Below the pieces are notes generated by a model. The model had not been told where the DNA came from. It saw nothing but the letters and a program-made list of their open reading frames with translations, and ran no database searches. This document shows positions 16,201 to 17,494 of a stretch of 17,494 bases of DNA, in pieces. Where the stretch lies: contig WELB01000015.1 of NCBI GenBank assembly GCA_009602725.1, positions 966,915-984,408 on the forward strand, in the 5' to 3' direction. Each line of letters starts with the position of its first letter. Within the stretch, counting starts at the first letter, position 1. Source of the stretch: Spirogloea muscicola. Taxonomy: Eukaryota; Streptophyta; Zygnematophyceae; Spirogloeales; Spirogloeaceae. A program made the translations under genes and the position numbers.

Positions 16201-17494
16201 AGATGCCTGACTCCTTGGTAAGGAAAGCTTTGCGTGACCTTCTACAGGTGCCGCAAGTCTGCCGCTAGCTGTCCACCTTTATCTAAGCAAAGCCTGACTC
16301 TAGATTGCTGGGAATGGTAAGCCTTATCCTAAGCGGTGTGCATAATACCAAATTGTAAACCTGAGCTCCTAGCTCTAGACAGGTGTGAAGTGCTTGATTG
16401 ACTCGGCCTGAATTCAGCTAAGTCCTGTACTTGTCTCTGAGCCCACAATGCCTTCCCGCATGCCCTGAAGCTTCGCATTGGTTGCTCAGTCACTCTGAGG
16501 ATTGCGCTTATGCAAACTCAAGGCTTGTAGCTCATACGAGCTACTGCTGCTCCTGGTGCTGCTGCCCGCCCTAACCTGAACCCTAAATCCACGGTAATCA
16601 GGGCTGCTTCTGATCGTCAGAGCCAAGTCGAGCTTGCAGGCCATCGGCCAGGTCGAATTTACATGGGTTGGACTGATACACCGAGAAAGAATCTATGGGT
16701 GTTGCATCTGAACAGACTTAGGAAAGGGACGGCTTAGGAGCCAAAACTTAGAAACGAAGCTTGACGAAGAAGAAACCTCTGCCAGTAGAGGGCGATGGCT
16801 TTGATTGCCTTTGTACATTCTTTTTTCGGGCTGGCCAATCCCAGCCATCGCCTTCTACTGGAAGAGTCTTACTCTCATTGGTTGACCAGCCCAAAAGATA
16901 AGAAAGACAGCAAAAACCTAGACCTTTGGGTAACACTAAACCTTGAATCCTCGGGTAAACCTCAACCCCATACTCACTTGTAGCGGCGGATGAGGTACTC
17001 GAGGGTTTGGTGGGCGGCGGGCAGCAGGAGGTAGGCGGAGAGGAGGCGCAGGAAGGCGGCGAGCACGGCGTCGAGGCGGGCGTTGGCGGGCGCGTCCAGC
17101 AGCTCGCGGTCCTCGCGCAGCGCGGCGGCGCCGAACAGCGGCTCGCGGTGGCCGCCGAAGCGCGCGTCCAGCGCCGCGAGCTCCGCCAGGCCTGGGATGA
17201 TCCCACGACGGCGGCGGACGGCCGGTCTCCAAGGACCATCGTCAGAGTAATGAGACTGATTACCTTGAGTATAGTAACACGGAGCTCTGGGAAGGACCAC
17301 CAATGAGTGTTCAGCCTAAACCCTGAGCACCTTAAGCCCTAGCTGCGTGATCCCAGCCCACGGCTCACCGGCCTGCGCGACGTCGAAGACGGTCTGCAGG
17401 TCGACTTCGGCGGCCTCGCGCGGCGCGAAGAGCAGCGACGGCCGGACGACGCGCTGCGTGCCGCCGGAGCCCGGCGGCGCGGCGCCGGGCGGCG
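995..17494 (-). CDS. UTP10: UTP10/HEATR1 (BAP28) homologue, U3 snoRNP / SSU processome HEAT-repeat protein; 39 exons, 5'-truncated by the window
   Basis: Join on the minus strand, in coding order: 17369-17494, 16978-17191, 16032-16127, 15545-15662, 15175-15345, 14717-14884, 14209-14264, 13990-14079, 13540-13694, 13190-13280, 12828-12960, 12382-12456, 11907-12072, 11429-11574, 10842-10979, 10495-10660, 10202-10299, 9633-9963, 9188-9339, 8951-9020, 8579-8714, 8222-8294, 7881-8048, 7640-7705, 7259-7447, 6904-7121, 6527-6728, 5946-6128, 5731-5826, 5451-5560, 4889-5288, 4481-4703, 4020-4279, 3260-3709, 2906-3090, 2476-2712, 2097-2343, 1656-1862, 995-1225. The joined frame has no stop for about 2212 codons. 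Known of the family: a nucleolar t-UTP/UTP-A component of the SSU processome, needed for 18S pre-rRNA processing and linked to Pol I transcription. Seen: alternating amphipathic helices throughout, a U3snoRNP10-like segment (residues about 185-297), a BP28CT-like segment (about 1815-1985), and basic patches at about 1160, 1640 and 2020. The start codon lies beyond 17494. Confidence 0.97.
1656..1862 (-). CDS. UTP10: UTP10 exon 38
   Basis: 69 codons. PAIVAQILVEPP, SITEVDDTLVSCLSQLALA and VQWKALNYQ match KPIVSQLVVEPP, EVDDLLVSCIGQMAVA and WKPLN-E. An acidic Gly/Glu insert lies between. Acceptor ttcag, donor gtatgc. Confidence 0.97.
2097..2343 (-). CDS. UTP10: UTP10 exon 37
   Basis: After the split Arg codon it reads SVFVPYFGYLQD (plant SLFVPYFKYVLD), then the basic patch SGKRKKRRSSSKG, then WHLRYLVISSLHKCFLYD (plant WHLRALVLSCLKNCFLHD). 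Acceptor ttcag, donor gttccg; ends in phase 0. Confidence 0.96.
2344..2475 (-). other. UTP10: Intron 36, GC-AG type
   Basis: On the minus strand it starts ctcag|gcaagt and ends gttcag. The split codon AG+G restores Arg, giving EKLRSVFVPYF against plant EKHRSLFVPYF. The GT three bases on (caa|gttatg) would shift the frame. Confidence 0.9.
2476..2712 (-). CDS. UTP10: UTP10 exon 36 (BP28CT; GC donor at its 3' end)
   Basis: Reads AFAALVMKLSENTFRPLFIR, almost identical to the hallmark MKL-E--F-PLF motif of human and plant orthologues, then AFYGLVNVLAEKLR. The join to exon 37 needs ctcag|gcaagt, a GC-AG intron. Confidence 0.95.
2906..3090 (-). CDS. UTP10: UTP10 exon 35 (BP28CT)
   Basis: Reads ARLLLDPLDAVYEEAV then VEALVHRMDKLAVSQYH, matching VRLLL-PLLQAY and MLANIISRMDR--I-GYH. 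Acceptor atgcag, donor gtacgt; ends in phase 2. Confidence 0.95.
3260..3709 (-). CDS. UTP10: UTP10 exon 34 (largest exon; leads into BP28CT)
   Basis: 150 codons, phase 0 at both ends. Contains GNPSKAVVVAALQVVASVV and VLVHLPRAVPAVLAAAD, the HEAT pair matching SSCLRTTGALVNVLGPRAL-LP. It ends AQAIGHLIAEKVP, inside the BP28CT-like region. Acceptor ggcag, donor gtaagt. Confidence 0.96.
4020..4279 (-). CDS. UTP10: UTP10 exon 33 (basic/charged linker)
   Basis: Contains VLKLFTARLNAER, the charged stretch SRQERKHLRRAEGN, and GDTALRQAALQ matching DTSLKLAAVSTLE. Acceptor ctcacag, donor gtcagc; ends in phase 0. Confidence 0.9.
4481..4703 (-). CDS. UTP10: UTP10 exon 32
   Basis: Reads SGYVAMMEQVIVQLG and MAPKAYLQGVTALLGNTD, matching IPSAYFRSITKLVRHSD, then RVQQKVKSMLFFVL. 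The tempting donor aag|gtgaag (4509) breaks phase with exon 33; the weak donor tgc|gtcctg at 4481 keeps it and preserves the VRRKAL-LL helix length. Confidence 0.84.
4889..5288 (-). CDS. UTP10: UTP10 exon 31 (3' boundary uncertain)
   Basis: Starts after ttgcag and reads GEKRGLPIILLLLLRAAE, matching the ASLLVLLFRSL helix, then LSSRELQPVLMDFIAARLAS. The 3' end must be phase 0 to meet exon 32. Candidates are 4889 (gcc|gtggcc) or 4853 (tgt|gtacac). 4900 (act t|gtatcc) is out of phase. None is a strong donor. Confidence 0.82.
5451..5560 (-). CDS. UTP10: UTP10 exon 30
   Basis: Reads TFVDILPGVPTHRKLLLV, aligning with VFVSVLPEIAEHRR. A gt three codons earlier (cagtggg|gtgtta) gives the wrong phase, so the weak donor ac|gtgtag is preferred; it yields LAPQWGVTAVGEKRGLP across the junction. 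Confidence 0.86.
5731..5826 (-). CDS. UTP10: UTP10 exon 29
   Basis: Reads DDSHSHQVVRNMLLTILPLW, matching IDSHSKHVFEDLISTVVPCW, then KGDIKSLFQ. Acceptor tctcag, donor gtcagc; phase 0 at both ends. Confidence 0.96.
5946..6128 (-). CDS. UTP10: UTP10 exon 28
   Basis: 61 codons. Encodes LTLRFVRATDDTAMQSQG and VLEHVLALIQSLGQSTLSQ, aligning with ILEYILDILAVIGESTVTQ. Acceptor ttcag, donor gtgggc; phase 0 at both ends. Confidence 0.96.
6527..6728 (-). CDS. UTP10: UTP10 exon 27
   Basis: Reads REGLTASLQRLLKLIL then LSHIQMLIVLNLEDMASRA, matching TRESLIEPLFKLLLKIF and YIQQTLLLVLEDI. Acceptor atgcag, donor gtgagt; ends in phase 0. Confidence 0.94.
6904..7121 (-). CDS. UTP10: UTP10 exon 26 (basic patch)
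   Basis: Reads FLARQLDSLVELFRDE, then the basic stretch PGKRQKGKSKKEGRP, a plausible nuclear or nucleolar targeting patch, then MSALLEYMLHK. Acceptor atgcag, donor gtctgc; ends in phase 2. Confidence 0.92.
7259..7447 (-). CDS. UTP10: UTP10 exon 25
   Basis: 63 codons. RLRQAALRQITAEGFESL and SGQEKVFQALIVLKAS correspond to the TEVQTLLFHNLVDLFR helices. Acceptor gtgcag, donor gtgctc; phase 0 at both ends. Confidence 0.92.
7640..7705 (-). CDS. UTP10: UTP10 exon 24 (66-nt small exon)
   Basis: 22 codons ending DMLQPLLLALH, which fits the VVQPCVTVL helix. Acceptor cctcag, donor gttagt. The plant protein appears to carry about 20 more residues between exons 23 and 24, so either this lineage has a shorter linker or I missed a small exon. 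Confidence 0.83.
7881..8048 (-). CDS. UTP10: UTP10 exon 23
   Basis: 56 codons. Encodes NLLLARATRARLSTLLQS and QLSDEELNLLDQLLM. Acceptor gtgcag, donor gtaagg; phase 0 at both ends. Confidence 0.92.
8222..8294 (-). CDS. UTP10: UTP10 exon 22 (73-nt small exon)
   Basis: Reads RLGSESSSILDFLIHEAL, aligning with RFDQSTKEKILAFILGSAL. Acceptor tgcag, donor gtatta; ends in phase 0. Absent from Met-started ORF scans because the surrounding frames are closed. Confidence 0.88.
8579..8714 (-). CDS. UTP10: UTP10 exon 21
   Basis: Reads PWQACWRLLKELLDARDLFA then YLSAFLDDML, matching IWSHFLDDLLG and FLASFLTSLL. Two in-frame acceptors 6 nt apart are possible (start 8714 or 8708). Donor gtgagt; ends in phase 2. 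Confidence 0.9.
8951..9020 (-). CDS. UTP10: UTP10 exon 20 (70-nt small exon)
   Basis: Encodes PAREEAQQCVTHIYSATS, the ETR-AAMNCI-GL helix. It was found from the phase gap between exons 19 and 21. Acceptor ttgcag, donor gtgctg; ends in phase 1. Confidence 0.87.
9188..9339 (-). CDS. UTP10: UTP10 exon 19
   Basis: Reads ESVSEVVQVRSLQLLASHF then LPALLITLGGHSR, aligning with VQVESLHCYTFL and SVLVPLASD. Acceptor ccacag, donor gtacga; ends in phase 0. Confidence 0.92.
9488..9523. repeat. Perfect 14-bp inverted repeat (hairpin) in intron 18
   Basis: Arms agcaattggtcatc (9488-9501) and gatgaccaattgct (9510-9523) are exact reverse complements with an 8-nt loop. It is preceded by a short (atc)n run. 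It lies inside intron 18, away from both splice sites. Confidence 0.8.
9633..9963 (-). CDS. UTP10: UTP10 exon 18
   Basis: 110 codons, the third-longest exon. FVKELYVLFVTAKPTALFEK and STLIQFLVDF match the plant LRDLFVFFAES---HIFQEH and PVQFLSKFF motifs. Acceptor ttgcag, donor gtaagt; ends in phase 1. Confidence 0.95.
10202..10299 (-). CDS. UTP10: UTP10 exon 17
   Basis: Reads ESLYGYLDKLLSQLKRLWEM after the split Glu codon, aligning with FFALFEACF-LK-EWE-LG. Acceptor tgcag, donor gtaatg; ends in phase 0. Confidence 0.9.
10495..10660 (-). CDS. UTP10: UTP10 exon 16
   Basis: 55 codons plus 1 nt. Reads NTAVVSSIAESGLAAVVDAL then LVLLLALLKLG, amphipathic helices of the solenoid. Acceptor ttgcag, donor gtgaga. 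Confidence 0.92.
10842..10979 (-). CDS. UTP10: UTP10 exon 15
   Basis: 46 codons. SVSHTAIRLAAQLGEAVPEF fits the NLKALELVKEI-WP-F helix. It then has a polar stretch ending DSEKHNK. Acceptor atgcag, donor gtaaga. Confidence 0.89.
11429..11574 (-). CDS. UTP10: UTP10 exon 14 (NAGNAG acceptor)
   Basis: Encodes ADIRAVLKRGLKLLVNDFL. Two in-frame acceptors (cag|cag) give a start at 11574 or 11571. Donor gtaaca; ends in phase 0. The divergent solenoid region makes exact alignment looser here. Confidence 0.9.
11907..12072 (-). CDS. UTP10: UTP10 exon 13
   Basis: Encodes VVDVLQQRLQDEDWQVTLAV then SPESLFNALAGLL, aligning with I-RRL-DED-SVVQAA and SP-GLL-AL. Acceptor atgcag, donor gtgtgc; ends in phase 1. 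Confidence 0.94.
12382..12456 (-). CDS. UTP10: UTP10 exon 12
   Basis: 25 codons. AHIRVAAVRRLAELS matches the HEAT-like helix HP-A-VR-A-L. Acceptor gagcag, donor gtaaga; phase 0 at both ends. Confidence 0.92.
12828..12960 (-). CDS. UTP10: UTP10 exon 11
   Basis: The start follows gaagacag, not the more obvious tgcag 16 nt upstream, because only this choice keeps phase (AA+G=Lys) and gives KSSKKSVEEGASGLL, matching VQSKKEDSV-EIL. Donor gtacag; ends in phase 0. Confidence 0.88.
13190..13280 (-). CDS. UTP10: UTP10 exon 10
   Basis: Reads RSMAHRVLQALDKRYGAEL, aligning with SGSWAR-IL--ISKKYP-QL. Acceptor atgcag, donor gtgaca; ends in phase 2. Confidence 0.91.
13540..13694 (-). CDS. UTP10: UTP10 exon 9
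   Basis: Encodes SKQERHEQLLLNIIARVP then VLSLLSICQ, matching the SIIETVP helix of plant UTP10. Acceptor ttgcag, donor gtgggt; ends in phase 1. Confidence 0.93.
13695..13989 (-). other. UTP10: Intron 8, GC-AG type
   Basis: On the minus strand it starts cag|gcaaga and ends ttgcag. The choice is forced by phase 2 on both sides (AG+C=Ser, giving HSSKQERH) and by the match to plant EQSSSDEL. The otherwise good GC-donor context (CAG before, AAG after) is typical of this minor class. Confidence 0.85.
13990..14079 (-). CDS. UTP10: UTP10 exon 8 (GC donor at its 3' end)
   Basis: Reads RDLPILLAEVSARFN then LLSLLLEGLIQH, aligning with RDISGVLLGLSKEFN and LLESLIEQ. The end that fits both phase and alignment is cacag|gcaaga, a GC-AG intron; no GT gives a plausible join. 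Confidence 0.9.
14209..14264 (-). CDS. UTP10: UTP10 exon 7 (56-nt small exon)
   Basis: Too short to show up in an ORF scan. It was found because exons 6 and 8 leave a phase gap and a gap of about 18 residues. Acceptor tgtgcag, donor cag|gtgagt. It reads NTFPRKAFNYLVKF, matching D-FP-K-LEILKEI in plant UTP10, and gives phase 2 for exon 8. Confidence 0.92.
14717..14884 (-). CDS. UTP10: UTP10 exon 6 (U3snoRNP10-like region)
   Basis: 56 codons, phase 0 at both ends. AGGLMVVAQIASRAEL aligns with the AGALMIVS-LANK helix pair; the exon ends LVQLCQ. Acceptor tgcag, donor gtgggt. Confidence 0.94.
15175..15345 (-). CDS. UTP10: UTP10 exon 5 (start of U3snoRNP10-like region)
   Basis: 57 codons, phase 0 at both ends. 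Contains SFCAVTVMETMAVVP and NRILPYVQHSF, matching the ILPFV segment that opens the U3snoRNP10 domain. Acceptor ccag, donor gtcagc. Confidence 0.94.
15545..15662 (-). CDS. UTP10: UTP10 exon 4
   Basis: Encodes RWEFLEGCQRSGAAVPRS then VLEAICEL, aligning with the plant WKFL-G-K-SGAPPPR and VLEA-C motifs. Acceptor after ccag, donor gtaagc; ends in phase 0. Confidence 0.95.
16032..16127 (-). CDS. UTP10: UTP10 exon 3
   Basis: Encodes VYNVDAMMACILPYHET followed by FVKIVQLL, matching the conserved HVYN and LPYHET motifs. The split codon with exon 2 restores Lys. Donor gtcagt; ends in phase 2. Confidence 0.96.
16128..16977 (-). other. UTP10: Intron 2 (850 bp, longest)
   Basis: GT-AG intron between exons 2 and 3. 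It contains the palindromic repeat at 16777-16866 and telo-box-like strings near 16579 and 16929-16960. No other coding or RNA feature was seen. Confidence 0.93.
16777..16866. repeat. Imperfect palindromic element in intron 2
   Basis: Two 31-nt arms, 16777-16807 and 16836-16866, are inverted copies with 4 mismatches by my count, around a 28-nt spacer. The conserved core of the right arm is ccatcgccttctactgg. A third copy of the core lies at about 647-689. It looks like a small non-coding dispersed element (MITE-like or foldback), but no target-site duplication was identified. Confidence 0.7.
16978..17191 (-). CDS. UTP10: UTP10 exon 2
   Basis: Acceptor cccag, donor gtgagt, start phase 1 and end phase 2. 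Encodes GLAELAALDARFGG through LEYLIRRYK, a hallmark stretch of the UTP10 N-terminus. By my count 69 of 70 full codons end in G or C. Confidence 0.96.
17369..17494 (-). CDS. UTP10: UTP10 exon 1 (partial, N-terminal)
   Basis: Runs off the right edge with no Met in the window. The frame starts Pro/Gly/Ala-rich, then reads RPSLLFAPREAAEVD, which aligns with the conserved plant N-terminal motif RPSILF-PKEAAD-D. It ends in phase 1 at a gtgagc donor. Extremely GC-rich. Confidence 0.93.

Noticed and set aside
16748-17239. Pro/Ser/Arg-rich minus-strand frames over exon 2 and intron 2
   Set aside because: They are alternative frames of a very GC-rich exon plus intronic repeat sequence; the UTP10 frame there carries LEYLIRRYK.
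1-17494. Bacterial-type features: operons, ribosome binding sites, CRISPR arrays, insertion sequences, tRNA or rRNA genes
   Set aside because: The window is a spliced eukaryotic gene; none of these was seen on either strand.

Overview
The window is eukaryotic nuclear DNA and is almost entirely one intron-dense gene on the minus strand. The gene encodes the homologue of UTP10/HEATR1 (BAP28), the very large HEAT-repeat scaffold of the small-subunit processome. I traced 39 coding exons from the right edge (17494, where the gene is cut before its start codon) to the stop codon at 995-997. Each exon joins the next in a compatible reading phase. The joined reading frame is uninterrupted and gives about 2212 codons, close to the full length of plant and animal orthologues (roughly 2100-2200 residues). 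Only the extreme N-terminus, the promoter and the 5' UTR are missing.

Organism: N-terminal landmarks such as RPSLLFAPREAAEVD and LEYLIRRYK, and C-terminal ones such as EVDDTLVSC and EKLKEEYLVL, resemble land-plant UTP10 more than the animal or fungal protein. With many short introns (about 120-850 bp), mostly ending in TGCAG, this suggests a green-lineage genome, perhaps a streptophyte alga or non-seed plant. Species cannot be assigned by eye.

Layout: 1-994 is the 3' flank. It has a pyrimidine tract, an open plus-strand frame that might be part of a convergent neighbour, and one copy of a short dispersed repeat. 995-17494 holds exons 39 to 1 in ascending coordinate order. The U3snoRNP10-like region is in exons 5-6, the long HEAT solenoid in exons 7-33, and the BP28CT-like region plus conserved C-terminus in exons 34-39. 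Introns longer than 300 bp are 2 (850 bp), 14, 6, 38, 27, 11, 3, 13, 33 and 12. Apart from the repeat and telo-box-like motifs in intron 2, I saw no gene or RNA in them.

No mobile gene cassette, CRISPR, operon or novel system is present. The points of interest concern gene structure: two GC-AG introns supported by reading phase and alignment, a cryptic in-frame 15-nt microexon inside one of them, a NAGNAG acceptor, three introns with weak donors, a very strong 5' GC bias, a palindromic repeat with a relative beyond the 3' end of the gene, and a perfect intronic hairpin.
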